NCBI GenBank assembly: GCA_964035795.1 | Contig: OZ038323.1 | Location: 7,048,530 to 7,112,529 of the forward strand | Direction: 5' to 3' | Length of the DNA stretch: 64,000 nucleotides | Source of the DNA: Pterobdella sp. o SKG-2022 | Lineage: Eukaryota > Annelida > Clitellata > Hirudinida > Piscicolidae | Part shown: piece by piece, positions 14,601 to 36,500 of the stretch | Layout: every line of letters begins with the position of its first letter | Numbering within the stretch: the stretch's first letter is position 1 | Translations under genes and position numbers: made by a program | Notes under the pieces: model-generated | Told to the model about the DNA's origin: nothing | Databases searched by the model: none | Seen by the model: only the letters and a program-made list of their open reading frames with translations

Positions 14601-14852
14601 GATCAAACGAGAATTATTCTCAAGTAAGTGTACAAAGTTGTGATGATCAATGTTAAAAGAATTAACTAATACGTATTTGAATTTTAACGTTGATATTGTT
14701 ACTTTGTTAACATAAGGTTTTGTAATTATTGAAATTACTTTCGGTGTTCAAATAATTTGCTAGGTTGGAAGCTTTTATAATAATGATACACCGTATGTAT
14801 GTTTTAGTTTTTATTAAACAAGAATTAACATTCAACTTATAAGGATAATAAC

Positions 14853-14969
<117 letters not shown>

Positions 14970-15566
14970 TATATTTATCATTATGCTATCAGTTTTTTTC
15001 ATTTTTTGTTTTAATGATCCCAAGCAAAAAGTCGTGAAACAGGAATTAAACTGAAAATATGCTTTCATAGGTTATTTTAAGCTTTATATCCTTCATTTTT
15101 GTTTTTATTAGTTATACTTATGAATTACTTATTTGTTATTTTTGTTATTACTTATTATTTTTATTGTTGATTTCTAATAAATTAGTGATAATCATAATAA
15201 AACACTAATTTTTAACGTTATAAATCCATCATCTGTATTTCAAATCGTGACTGAAGAAAATATTTGAGATATAAAAATATCAAAGAAAACAGAGAGAATA
15301 ATGGAAAAAGTAGTAATAATGAAATTTTCTTTTTTTTTCGATCAAAAATACTTTGAATTTTAAAAATTTTCTAATTCAAACTGATAAAAATTAAATGGAT
15401 AATATTAATGAAAAAACTTATAAGAATAAAAGAAAATGGCTTAAATGGAAACAAATCAAATTAATGAAACATGCCTTACAAGGGTATAATGATGTACCGT
15501 AAATGAAATGGCATAAAAAAAACAAAGAATTCAAATCGAATGAAATAAAGCAATAACAGACTAGAT

Positions 15567-16509
15567 TTATAACTTGGAGCTGTTTAGAATATATTTTTTT
15601 GAAAGGGTTTTGAATAATTTCAATGATTTTATGGATTTAAGATTATCTGGTAATTGATTCCAGCATTTAGCACCTTTTACTCCTAAAGATAATTTCTTTT
15701 TACTAGTTCTATATTTTTCTATAATTAAATTGTTATTATTTCTTATATTGTAGTTATAGGTTTTAGTGTTAAAGAAATTAGAGAAAGAGTCAGGAAGAAG
15801 ATTATTTATATGTTTAAAACTAAATATTAAGGTGTATAATTTATTTATGTTATTTATATTCAATATTTCTAAATCTTTATAATTAATATGTTTATCAAAT
15901 GGATAATTAAAGATAGTTCTGATTGTTAAGTTTTGTAGTATTTGAATTTTTTTATATTAGATTTATAATTACATGCCCAAACAGTGTTACAATAATTAAT
16001 ATGTGGGTAAAAAAGAGAGTAAGACAAGTTTAAGAAAGTTTTAGTATTTAATTTGAAAGTCTTTTTCAAGAAATATATTTCACTCTTTATTTTATATAGT
16101 TCATTCACTAGATAGTCGATATGATGTTTAAGACTTAAATTACTATCAAATATTATACCCAAGTATTTAAAGATGATTTTATAAGTAATGGGATTGTTGT
16201 CTGATACAAAATTCAAATTATTTATATTGAAATTAGTATCAATGTTTTTGAAAACAGTACAGTAAGTTTTATTTGTATTAACATAAGATAATTATTTTTA
16301 AACCAATTATTAATACTATTTAATTCATTATTAATATCATTATTTAACTGTTCATAATTATCATTAGTAATAGGGAAAGAAATAAGAATATCATCAGCAT
16401 AACTGAGTGTATCATATTTATTATTGTTGACAGGAAAATCATTAATAAATAAGATAAATAGTAAAGGACCTAATATTGAACCTTGGGGAACTCCCCTAGG
16501 TTTAATCAA
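15567..16509 (-). mobile_element. CR1/L2-like non-LTR retrotransposon, 5'-truncated and frameshifted
   Basis: Minus-strand reverse transcriptase fragment. About 16495-16300 encodes RGVPQGSILGPLLFILFIND, then LSYADDILISFP, which are the RT palm motifs with the YADD catalytic box. After a frameshift near 16290 the frame resumes with a thumb-like segment (KYLGIIFDSNLSLKHHIDYL) to about 15926. After a second shift it runs to a stop at 15567 through a C-terminal segment with SLGVKGAKCWNQLP, typical of CR1/L2/Rex-type LINEs. The N-terminal endonuclease is absent. The 5' end abuts AAT repeats at about 16515-16590, so this is a dead, 5'-truncated copy. Confidence 0.8.
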
Positions 16510-16600
16510 AGGTATATTATAACAATTATAACAATAATAATAATAATTATTATTATTATAACAACAATAATAATAACAATAATAATAATTCTTAGAAGTC
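16510..16600. repeat. AAT-type repeat between two LINE fragments
   Basis: ATA/AAT/ATT repeats with minor interruptions lie exactly between the 5' ends of the minus-strand CR1/L2-like and the plus-strand R4/Dong-like fragments. Confidence 0.8.
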
Positions 16601-18505
16601 ATGAAGATGTACGGAATTCACTCTCGGATTGTTGAATTCATCTTGCGTACCATGCCTCAATGGAGAATAAACCTAGGACTGAGACACATGAAGGGAAATA
16701 TGGAAATTTCTGGGGTCAAAATAAAGACAGGGATTTTCCAAAGAGATTCATTGTCACCTCTTATTTTCTGTCTATCACTTTGCCCTTTGAGTATTCTTTT
16801 GAATGAGAAAAACTCTCCAGCTATTAAAATAGGCAAAGCTGAAAAAGGAAAAAAACTCAACCATCTTTTCTACATGGACGATCTAAAAATTTAAGCAAAT
16901 CAGACTCTGATTTAAGATCACTCCTTAGAATAGTCAAAAAGTTTAGCAATGACATTAGGATGGAATTTGGCTTAGAAAAATGTGCAAAGATATCCATAAT
17001 TAAAAGTAAAATGGTGAGAAGCTCCAACATCAGTCTGAATGAGCATACGCACATAAAAGAATTATCTAATACCGAATCGTACAAATACCTAGGGGTCGAA
17101 GAGTCATCTAATACACACCACAAAAACATGAGAGAGAAATTAAAAAAGGAATATTACAGAAGGTTAAGAATGATACTGAGCACAGAACTTAGCTCGCCAA
17201 ACAAAATTATGGCAATAAACAGCTTGGCTATACCAGTCTTATCCTATAGCTTTGGCGTAGTGAACTGGTCGAAAACTGACGTACAAGGAATAGACAGAAA
17301 AACGAGAAAAATACTGATAATGTTCAAAATGCATCACCCTTGAGCCGACACAGAAAGACTCTACGTTTCTAGATCAGAAGGAGGAAGAGGATTGATGCAG
17401 GTAGAATCCCACTTTTACACAATTCTCGCTGGCCTGGAAATGTATTTAAAAAAACAAACTACTCCTTTAATGTGTGCAGTAACAGAACACGAAGAATCGA
17501 AAAAGTCTACTTATAGTCTCTTTGAGATCAATAAAAAAGTGAGAAGAGCGTTTAATCTGAACTTTGAGAATACAGTTTCTCAAGAAAATGTTCACCCAAT
17601 TACGGCAGCGCGTAAAACAAAACACATCGTAAAAAAACACTCATGAAGGAAATTCAAAACAAATACACAAATAAGCCTATGCACGGTCAGTATGCACAAG
17701 CCCTTGAAACTGAACAAATAGACAAGAAAAAATCCATAACATGGTTTCGCAGCGCTGGGTTGAAAGAAACAACTGAGAGCCTCATAATTGCCGCCCAAGA
17801 TCAGACGCTTGCTACAAATTATTATAAAAATAAAATATTGAAAAAAAGCGTTGATCCAAATTGTAGGCTTTGCAGAACTCACTCTGAAACAATATCACAC
17901 ATTCTTTCAGAATGCCCAATGCTGGCAAAGCACGAGTACCTAGAGCGCCACAACAGAGTCGTTAAATTCATCCACTGGACAATATGTAAGACACATGGAT
18001 TTGAAGTCAAAAGTAAGTGGTACGAACACGAAATTCGACCAGTGATAAAAAAAGACAAACTAACAGTACTATGAGACAGCCCAATACACACAGACAGAAA
18101 CATACAGGCAAATAAACCAGACATAGTGGTTGAAGATGAAAAAAAAAGAGAGTGTACTCTGGTTGATATCTCAGTACCATCAGACACCAACATAGTGTCG
18201 AAAACATCTGAAAAAATTTGCAAATACCGCGATCTGCAAATAGAGATATCAAGATGCTGGAATATGAATACAAAAGTATTTCCAATAGTTGTGGGCGCGC
18301 TGGGAACAGTCGGAAAAGATTTAAGTCTCAAACTCTTGACGCTTCCTGGACCTCCCTAAAATTTATGAAATCCAGAAAACAGCGCTTATGGGCACGGCGC
18401 ACATTTTAAGAAGAGTTTTGGCCCGTAATGAATGAATAGCATCGAACTCTACTACCCTAGGGTCTTGGTAAGACTCCGGTAGTAGTTTAAATCCCAGTAC
18501 TGTGT
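16601..18505 (+). mobile_element. R4/Dong-like non-LTR retrotransposon, 5'-truncated and frameshifted
   Basis: The first frame (16601-16894) has RT motifs IKTGIFQRDSLSPLIFCLSL and LFYMDDLKI. The usual QGDSLSP is QRDSLSP here, and the frame breaks just after YMDD. Later frames give MEFGLEKCAKISIIKSKM, then KYLGVEESS, a Cys/His cluster CRLC...H...SECP followed by a KHEYLERHNRVVKFIHW segment (17643-18074), and a C-terminal block containing PDIVVEDEKK and LVDISVPSD (18120-18357). That is the order RT, CCHC, restriction-like endonuclease of the R2/R4 group, with the PD...D core visible. The 3' UTR ends at an AAT repeat starting near 18509. At least three stops or frameshifts make it inactive. Flanking TAA-type repeats on both sides match the known preference of Dong-type elements. 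Confidence 0.8.
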
Positions 18506-18508
18506 TAA

Positions 18509-18700
18509 AAAATAATAATAATAATGATAATAATAAGAGTAAAAAAAAACAATAATAATACTAGTAAGAATAAAAAGAATTACAATAATAATAGTAATAA
18601 TAAAAAAAATAGTGATATTAATAATAAAAATAATAATAATAATAGAAATAATAGTAATAATAAAAATAATAATAATAATGGTAATAATAACATAAACGGC
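18509..18700. repeat. Degenerate AAT/AATA repeat
   Basis: Begins directly at the 3' end of the R4/Dong-like element and gives an Asn-rich false open frame. Confidence 0.8.
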
Positions 18701-19199
18701 TGTTATTATAATGATATTAACCCAGTAGGTTTCAAGGTAAATATTAAGATTGAATATTAAGAAAAAATCATAATAAATGGAAGTTTATTCAATCAAACAA
18801 AAAGGGGTAAAGAAAAAAATGAAATAATAAGAAAAACAAGAATAAAATTCAACTTTGCAGAGACATCTTATGTATGTTTTGTATACCAGTTAAACTTTAA
18901 AAACATCAATTGAGGATTCATACATTTAAAAGGAAAGCTATAATTTTCTATAAGTACAGCTTTATCATAAAATGTTATAAAGAATAAAATTAATTTTATT
19001 AAAATAATGAAAAAACAAAAATATATTAATAATATTGAAATAATTAAAAAAAATCAATATTAAAACGATAAAAAACATTTATGTGAGAATAATACAAAAA
19101 TAATGAAAAATCAATAATAACGACATAATTTGAAAAATGCAGTCAGGATACTATTAGATGGACACGACAATGCAATAGTCTAAAAATCCCGACTCCGCG
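18701..19199. other. AT-rich spacer, no gene seen
   Basis: A-rich sequence with no recognisable coding content. Confidence 0.5.
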
Positions 19200-19211
19200 T
19201 TGTTTTTTTAT

Positions 19212-19640
<429 letters not shown>

Positions 19641-19796
19641 TCTAACATTGTTATTTTTGTTGTTATTTCGTTGAGCTTTTTCTTCAACTGTTCAGCGTTT
19701 TATAACTATTTAATACACACATTCTACCTAGCACCAAAGAAAATTCTTGCTTGAGCTTATTTGATCTTGTGTTCATACATACAAAAAAAATCTTTT

Positions 19797-19842
19797 TAAA
19801 AATGGTTTTAAAAATGGTTTTAAAAATGGTTTTAAATTTAAT
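19797..19842. repeat. Short tandem repeat, 14 bp unit
   Basis: About three copies of aaaaatggttttaa in direct succession. Confidence 0.7.
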
Positions 19843-21420
19843 TTAAAATGATGAAAAAATATATTTCTTCAAATTAAATGATTTGCGCATGATCTCGAAC
19901 TATTTTTAAACCAACTTTCAAAAGTGAAAACTAATCTGACCTTGAAAAACAAAAAAAAAAGAAATAACAAGAATAATGATAAGAAATGTTTCTACTAATA
20001 AATATTGGATAATAACAAAAAAATAATAAAAATATTGGACCAAGCATTTTCATTATTGAAAACAAAGTGCTTAAAGACTAAATGCGAACCAGACCCATGT
20101 TCGTTTCAAAGTGAAGCATTCGAGGGTGAGAGATGCAGGCAGCATTGGTATTCAGAAAATTCTCATAATTGAACTATTTTTGCCACAAATAATAGTAATA
20201 GTGAAAATAATAATTTTAATAATAATAATACTAACAATAATGATAATAATTACAGTGATAATAAGAATAATAAAATGAGAAAGATAATAATAATAAACAC
20301 AAACAAAAATTTAACAATCCAATAAAAATTTTCGAATTATAAAATCGTGAAACCAAACAAACAACTGTAAAAGAACGGCTGCAACAGAAGAACAACAACA
20401 GTCCATAACTAAATAACCTTATACTAAATAAACCCAAACGAACCACTTGTATTAGCTGAATAACAGAATGCATCTCTTGTCAAAATGTCAACATTGTTTG
20501 GCAATGCCTATGATGTATTGTTGCGTATATTGATGCGCCAAATTTTTAACCATATTTTTTCATTTATCCATCATGAGTTTTTACTTGCATTCATATTTTA
20601 ATCCTTTCTTTGTTTTTTTTATTTTTTTTTATTTGATTTTATTTTTATTAATATTTATTAGTTAAATTTAATTTTTGCTGCTTTATTATAGTATTGATTT
20701 TATTTGAATATAATCAGACTAAAAAATATTCAATACAAATGTTGAAGGAAGTGATGCGCTTATAACCGAAAAAATAATTTTTTTATAATTATGTTTCTGG
20801 CGTATTTTTATCTAGAGATTTATTCAAGCTTTTTTTTTCCATTATTCTGATAAATTTTTTTACAAATCAATTATTTCAATTTTCAACTAACAGCAATTAC
20901 TTGAAGATTTTTATGATGTCCATTAATAATATACTTATTTCACTAATATTAATATTATCGCTTTGTTAGCTCAACTTCAATAAATTCAAGGCATAACAAT
21001 TTTTTTATTTTATATTTAACATACAATTGATATAACAAAAAGTTCTTTTTATTTTTTTTTATTATTATTATTATTGTTTTTGTTTTTATCAGTAATAGTG
21101 TTTTCAAAATTATTTGTAATATTACTAATATAAAGGAATAACAAAAATAAAGATAAAAATCATAAAAACAAAATAAAAAAGAAAAAAAACTGAAAATAAT
21201 AATAATAAGAAAATAATAATAACATTAGGTTGCTTGCAAAAGTGTTTTATTATGTAGTTCTGAAACTTTGCAAACACAGCTTCATACCTAATTATGCTTT
21301 CCTAACCTGCAATAATCTTTCACGTTTCTACAAGTATATGAAGCACTCACATTTGAAGTTTTTCATAATAATTAATAATAATGAATAAGAATAATAAGCT
21401 TGTTCCCTCAAAATGATAGC
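19843..21420. other. AT-rich region with scattered AAT/TTA runs
   Basis: Mostly low-complexity DNA. A more balanced segment at about 20077-20175 could be coding (a frame reading KCEPDPCSFQSEAFEGERC) but lacks a clear partner exon, so I leave it uncalled. Confidence 0.4.
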
Positions 21421-21434
21421 AGTTTAGTGAGGTC

Positions 21435-30309
<8,875 letters not shown>

Positions 30310-31225
30310 AGCGCTTAATTTTTTGAGTTAAAATTAGAACTTTTAAATTTAGAGTGACTAATTAAACGCTTCAACAATTTTGTCTCAAGTTTAACCGATC
30401 TATATAGTCATTTTGAGAAAATTTATGAAAAATTTCGAGTCTCTATAGTTGTATATATTACCTTTTCTACCGTCTTTGTTTCATTGTGGTTACTTGATAG
30501 ATATTTGAAGGTTGAATTATTTTTATTTTTTTTTTATAAATTTTCTTTTCAAGTTAAAATTCGTTTTTACTTTTTTATTTAACTTTAGTAAGTTTTATAT
30601 AACACATATTAGATATTATATATATATATATATATATTGAAATAATTTAAACCTCAATTGCACTTTATTGTTTTTTTCAAATTCATTTCAAATAGTCAGT
30701 CTACTTTTTTTTCCAATTTTTGCATTGAATCTCGAAAACTTCAAATTGTGCCTTATTTTTTATGAAAAAAGTTCGTGAAAAAACATTAAATAAAATAATT
30801 CGAGTTATTTTGTTAAAGTTTTTTTTTAAAAACTACAAAAAGTTATTTTATTTAAAAATATAAACAACATTATGAATTTAAAAATTTTCAAAATGATCCT
30901 AAGCCTAAATTAACTTTTTAATTTTTAAAGGGCATTAGTGTAACCAGTACAGATGATTGGCTAAAGATCAATTGTTTATTACTTATTGCAGAATTAACAT
31001 TGTATTTTATTAATAAAATTCTAAATAATATTATATTCAGAAAAAAAAATTCTACATGATAATATTGTTTCAATTTTGACATGAACCAAAACATTGGAAA
31101 GATTTTTTTATGCAAAAACAGTTATACGTTATACAGTAAATACGCACTAGCTAATATACTATAAAAAAACAATAGCACGAAAAAACAATATAATACAACA
31201 AAAATTGAATAAAAATCAATAAATA
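30310..31225. other. Intergenic between PKA-C and ATG9
   Basis: AT-rich, including a TA dinucleotide run near 30619-30638. It should hold the kinase 3' UTR and the ATG9 promoter, but I cannot place either precisely. Confidence 0.5.
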
Positions 31226-34200
31226 ATGGAAAGCACATTTTCTGCTGAGTATCGTCTACTGGAAAACCAAGGTGAAGTGGACGATGATGAATTGCCTCCA
31301 CCACCCGAAAATGTTGTTATTCAAATGCCAGATGAGGCTGATCATTGTGGTAAGTTTGAATCGGTTTAGTTTATGTCTGCTATTGTTTCATTGGCATTCA
31401 AACTCACACTGTTTATCTGTATATAAATGAACAACCCATTAGTAATTATTGTCAAGTGGGGTAAAAATAATTTTTTATCAATAAACCATTCGTTAATAAT
31501 CACAGCTCAATGGAACCACTTGTCTGATCTCGATGAGTTCTTTACCCGCATTTACAACTATGTACAGAGAAGTGGCTTCGTATGTATGGTCCTTCAAGAT
31601 TTCTTCCAGCTTATGTTATTATTTTATAACAGAACAACATAAACTTCAAGAATCTATATATACTTGAAAACTTATCATTTCATAAACCATTATTGTTTTC
31701 ATCATTAATTCATTCTCTCCAATTATCCTACCTTCAATTTACCCCCTCAACCAACTTATCATCAATTCATACCCACCCACCAACAGTACATTATGGTTTA
31801 TAGTAATCTTTCCAACTTTCCTGATGACTTCTGTGAACTACAAACTTCTTTTCGAGGACAAGTTCAACTTGACTTATAGAGTCCTCATATCAGATGCCGT
31901 ACTCACCTGGGAGGAGGTCAAACTCAAGTTTGTGGGGGTTTTTTTTTTTTAAAATGGGTGTATTGTATAAAGTTTTATCATATAGTTCAGTGCATTATGT
32001 TTTTTTGTTTATTGCAGAATGTATTATTTTAGGTGAAAAATGATTTTGTTGAGGGGCATTACAATGGTGAAAATTGAATGTTCTATTTTGGAGATATGAT
32101 TGTATTTTTGTAGAATCTAAGTTCTAATATTCTTTATTTGTGGTCTTGAAACTCACTGGTTCAAACAACACTATAATATAGCTCATACAATATTATTATT
32201 CTCATCATACTAGACCCTGTATATCTCACATTGATCCAACCAACACCCTAACAGTTTCCATCCATTGTTGATAATAATCCTGATAGTCACATCCATCTAC
32301 TTGTTGTTCCGAACCTTCAAAAGTTTTTTCAACATCCCTCAATATTGGGAGATCAAGTCGTTTTTTATGCATGCTTTGGGAATTTCTTCTGTATGTTTTT
32401 GTTGTTTTATTGTCTGTGTGTGTGTATTTGTATGTTTTTATAATTATGATGTTTTTTGATAGAGTATAGATTATTCAGAATTATTTATTCTTACACAAAA
32501 TGATAAAAATTTCATTTATGCCATTCACAAATACTAACTCACATTACAGTACCCACCTTAAAGCTATCACCACTACTAAAAACTTACTATCACCACTACC
32601 AACCCATCATCACCATCTCAGAAGGACTTGTGTGATCAGACATGGCGAGAGGTGCAGTACAGGTTGATGCGAGTTCAGAAGAGGCTGCATATGTGCATCA
32701 GTAGACAGGAACTCACCGAGCTTGGTGGGTTTTGTGGAAGGGAGAAGAGAAGAGGGGTTTGTTGTCAGGGGTAGGGGAAGTGGAGAGAAGGGGGTGTATG
32801 GTGTAAGGTGGTGTGTGATTTAAGTTTTAGTCTGTTTGTGGGGGTCTGAAGTTACTTTTATTGTCATTAATTATTTTTTACTTATAATATTTTTATGCAA
32901 AGTTCCCGTTTAGATAAGATGCATATTCACTGTTTGGTTATTTAGTTTCATTTCAACCACTAGCTGGTCCATCCTCATCACATAACCTTTACACCGCACT
33001 ACCACGCTCTAATGTTTAAATTCCATGACACCACCACACCACAATCTTCTAAACCACCATCCACCTCACACATCAGACATCTACCACCGCATTCTGAGGT
33101 TCCGCAACTACATGATCGCCATGGTGAATAAGTCCATCCTTCCCCTTCATTTCCACGTGCCCTTCTGGGGAGAAAAGTAAACTTAATGATTTTCAACGTT
33201 TTTTTTATAACGGTTGTTTTAGTATTTATCATTTTTTTAATGAATAAAATGGTTTTATAATTGTTGTTTTTATTATGAACAGAGTGTTTTTCACGTCGGG
33301 ACTCAAGTATAATTACGAGATGGTGCTTTTCTGTTAGTTCTTTTTTTCATGATATGCTTTATTATCCTATGCTATGATGATTATATTATTTGTATATTTC
33401 TCCTCATTATAACTTGTTATTTTTATTAATCACCCTCATTGTTTCATTGCTCTAAATTTCTGCTTTTCAAATTAATGCAATTTTTTTTTCGTTCGTTACT
33501 TACAATAAATCCCTCTCATATGATGAGATTTAACACTTAAGCACTCTGCCATCTCACCTTCAACGGTCTACCGCCCACAGGGGGTCCTGGCTGTCCCTTT
33601 GAAAGCAACTGGCAGCTGAGGCAGGAGTACAAGCAAGAACATAAGGCTCAAGAGCTTGCTACCATGTATGTTCGTTTGTGGGGTTTGTTTGTTTTTCTTG
33701 TTGAGGCGTTTTGTATATTTTTTTTATATGTTCTGTGCATGCTTCTTCATGTTGTTGGTTTTTTATGCGTTTATGTTTTTATCCATATAAACCATTCATT
33801 CTATTTATATTTTTTATGCTTCATTATTAATACTTCCTTTAATTCATGTATATATTTTTTTTTTCAATAACACACACAGCCTCTCAAGACGCATTTTCAT
33901 AATAGGCATGGTCAACCTTATTCTGGCTCCTGTCATCGTCATTTGGACCGTCCTCTACTTCTTCTTTGAGAACTTTGCTGTGTGTAGTGTTTTTTTTTGT
34001 GTTTTTAATGTGCGTACGTGTGTTGTTTTCATGTGATTGTTTTTGTGTTTTTTTTTGTTTTCTTCATTAAAAAAAGAATCTAAGATACTGTTTTTCATAT
34101 CTGTTAGAATACTCATCCCGCTTGTACATTTAAAAAATTTCATATATTCTCTTCTCCACACACCCATTGAACTTCCACCCCAGTTGTTCCGTAGTGATCC

Positions 34201-36300
34201 AGGGTTGCTGGGGTCAAGGAGGTGGTCGTTGTACGGCAGGTATTTTTTGAGGCATTTCAATGAGCTGGATCATGAGTTCAATTTCAGGTGTGTTTTTTTT
34301 TCTTTTTTTGCGTGCATTTGTGACCCCATCATTTTCTCATCATTCACTATAATGTGACATCATAGACTGACTCGAGGTCATAGAGCAGCAGAGAAGTACA
34401 TGAGTATGTTTTGGTCTCCCAGCCTCGCCATCATAGCACAGTATAAATTTCGATGTTTTTTTTCATTCCACTGCCTAAACCTGTTTATTTCTTATTAAAA
34501 TTTCAGAAATCATTCGACAAAACAATTTCCAATATCATCAACTCACCACACAGCTTTATAATAGTGGTATGCTCAGGCATGTTGGCTTTCTTAGTGGTGT
34601 GCACCATAAAGGATGAGGATACTCTGGGAGTACAAGGAGTCATTGGCACCATCACCATCCTGGGAATCATCGTCACTTGCGCCAGGTCTTTCATCCCTAA
34701 TGAGGTCGGTGTTTGTGTGTTATTGGTGTAGTGGTTGTTTGTGGATTCTGAATTGGTGAATTTTTTAACTATCACAGAATCTTGTGCGCATGCCCGAAAT
34801 ATTGTTGAACACGGTCTTGTTGCAGACCCACTACATCAACGACAAATGGAAAGGACACGCTCACACCCCTAGGGTCAAAAATGAATTTTCCCAACTGTTC
34901 CAGTACCAAGTGGTTAGTGTTTGCTAATTTCGGGTTCGATTCATTTTATTGATTATATGAGACCATAGAAATGGTAAGCGATGATGATAATGATGAAAAA
35001 TTGTGTATTTTTATAAATATTTTTTTTTCTATACATTTTTTTTATACGCATACTATTTAGATTATTTTGTTTTGAGTCCACAAAATACACTCACACGACA
35101 ACCCAAAACACCCCAAAAAACACTACACGACACTTTCAAAAACACCAAACAACATCCCACTAACCATTCAGGTCTACCTGCTAGACGAAATGCTAAGTCC
35201 TCTTTTAACGCCCTTTATTCTGATGTTCAGTCTAAGGTCTCGATCGAGATTGATTGTGGACTTCTTGAGGGATTTCACTGTCTCCCTGGAAGGTGTTGGA
35301 GATGTGTGTTCATTTGCTCAGATGAACATCAAGAAACATGGGCATCCGGCTGTTAGTGGGGGTGTGGTTTGTGTACTGGCAGGAAGGGAATAGGTTTTAT
35401 GACAAAATTTTGTATGGACTGTTTTTTATGTGATTTTGCGTTTTTTTTTTACAATTATGTCCTAGAACCGAGTATTCAAGTTTATAAATCTATAATCTGC
35501 AACACCCACAAAACATCACACAGTGGGCAGCAAACACCAAACTGGACTCTGACAACTCAAGCATGAGGGCTGAGCACGGCAAGACTGAGCTCTCACTTAT
35601 ACATTTTGCCGTTTGTCAACTTTTATTAATAGCTATATAGCTATGACTTTGTTACCTTTTCTCATCATTATATTGATATTTGTATGAAAATGCCTTTCTA
35701 ACTTTTAAATTTTTTTAAGTAATCATTAAAGACTTTATTTTCATTTAAACTTATAAAAATTGTTATTGGACATTTTTCGAACGACCATGAAAGCATATTG
35801 ATAATGTTTGACAGTTGATGAACCCCAAATGGAGAGCGCCTGAGGACGAGGGGGAGTTTGTCAACAGTGTCAGGAACAACAGTAAGCATCACTCAGCTGT
35901 TGTGAAGATAGTTAGGGAATATAAAATTATCAACGCTTTGGTGGTCAACCTGTAGTCATTTAGATGAGTTTGAGCAGTTTTATAACGCATAATTTTATCT
36001 CAATAGTAAAATTACTATATTCAATTATCATTCTTTTTTTCTTTAGTGGCGCTAATGCACAGAGATATGGACAACATCAACAATGCTCTAATGACGTCAT
36101 CACAAGCTCTCTCCATGCCCACCTCTCAAGGGGTGCGTTTTTAATAATAATACAATTTTCATTATTATTATTTTTACTATGAATTAATCATACACACACA
36201 CACACACACACACACACTCAGTTGCACAGCCAGATGACGAGGATGTTGAGAAGCAGTTTGTACAACAGTCGTCTCTTCACCTCTGAGCTCTCTCAACAAC
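31226..36300 (+). CDS. ATG9: Autophagy-related protein 9, 3' end in gap (18 exons)
   Basis: Multi-spanning lipid scramblase of autophagosome biogenesis. Exons: 31226-31349, 31506-31614, 31787-31927, 32255-32390, 32622-32724, 33077-33176, 33283-33332, 33581-33665, 33880-33979, 34184-34287, 34366-34440, 34554-34704, 34778-34912, 35172-35351, 35524-35610, 35815-35881, 36047-36132, 36222 into the gap. All phases agree, giving about 637 residues. Family blocks: QYWEIKSFFMHAL, DIYHRILRFRNYMIAMVNKS, RRWSLYGRYFLRHFNELDHE, CARSFIPNE, NEFSQLFQYQV, GDVCSFAQMNIKKHGHP and GKTELSLIHFA. Hydrophobic helices lie in exons 2-4, 9 and 12. The start is the first ATG of an open exon beginning MESTFSAEYRLLE, like the family N-terminus. 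The exon 12 acceptor at 34553 was chosen over one at 34506 because only it keeps phase and family length. The C-terminus lies in or near the N gap. Confidence 0.93.
36191..36217. repeat. Short (CA)n repeat
   Basis: About 13 CA units forming the pyrimidine-poor end of the last ATG9 intron, just before an acceptor. Confidence 0.85.
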
Positions 36301-36500
36301 NNNNNNNNNNNNNNNNNNNNNNNNNNNNNNNNNNNNNNNNNNNNNNNNNNNNNNNNNNNNNNNNNNNNNNNNNNNNNNNNNNNNNNNNNNNNNNNNNNNN
36401 NNNNNNNNNNNNNNNNNNNNNNNNNNNNNNNNNNNNNNNNNNNNNNNNNNNNNNNNNNNNNNNNNNNNNNNNNNNNNNNNNNNNNNNNNNNNNNNNNNNN
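36301..36500. other. Assembly gap (200 N)
   Basis: Exactly 200 unknown bases. It interrupts the last visible exon of ATG9 (+) and the last visible exon of the ATP8A-like gene (-). Confidence 0.99.

Noticed and set aside
17592..18331. Minus-strand frames of 90-150 codons opposite the R4/Dong-like element
   Set aside because: Shadows of the plus-strand endonuclease region, which has clear family motifs.
34506..34553. ATG9 exon 12 starting at the earlier AG (34506)
   Set aside because: That would be out of phase with the preceding exon and add 16 residues not fitting the family; the AG at 34553 gives exact length agreement.
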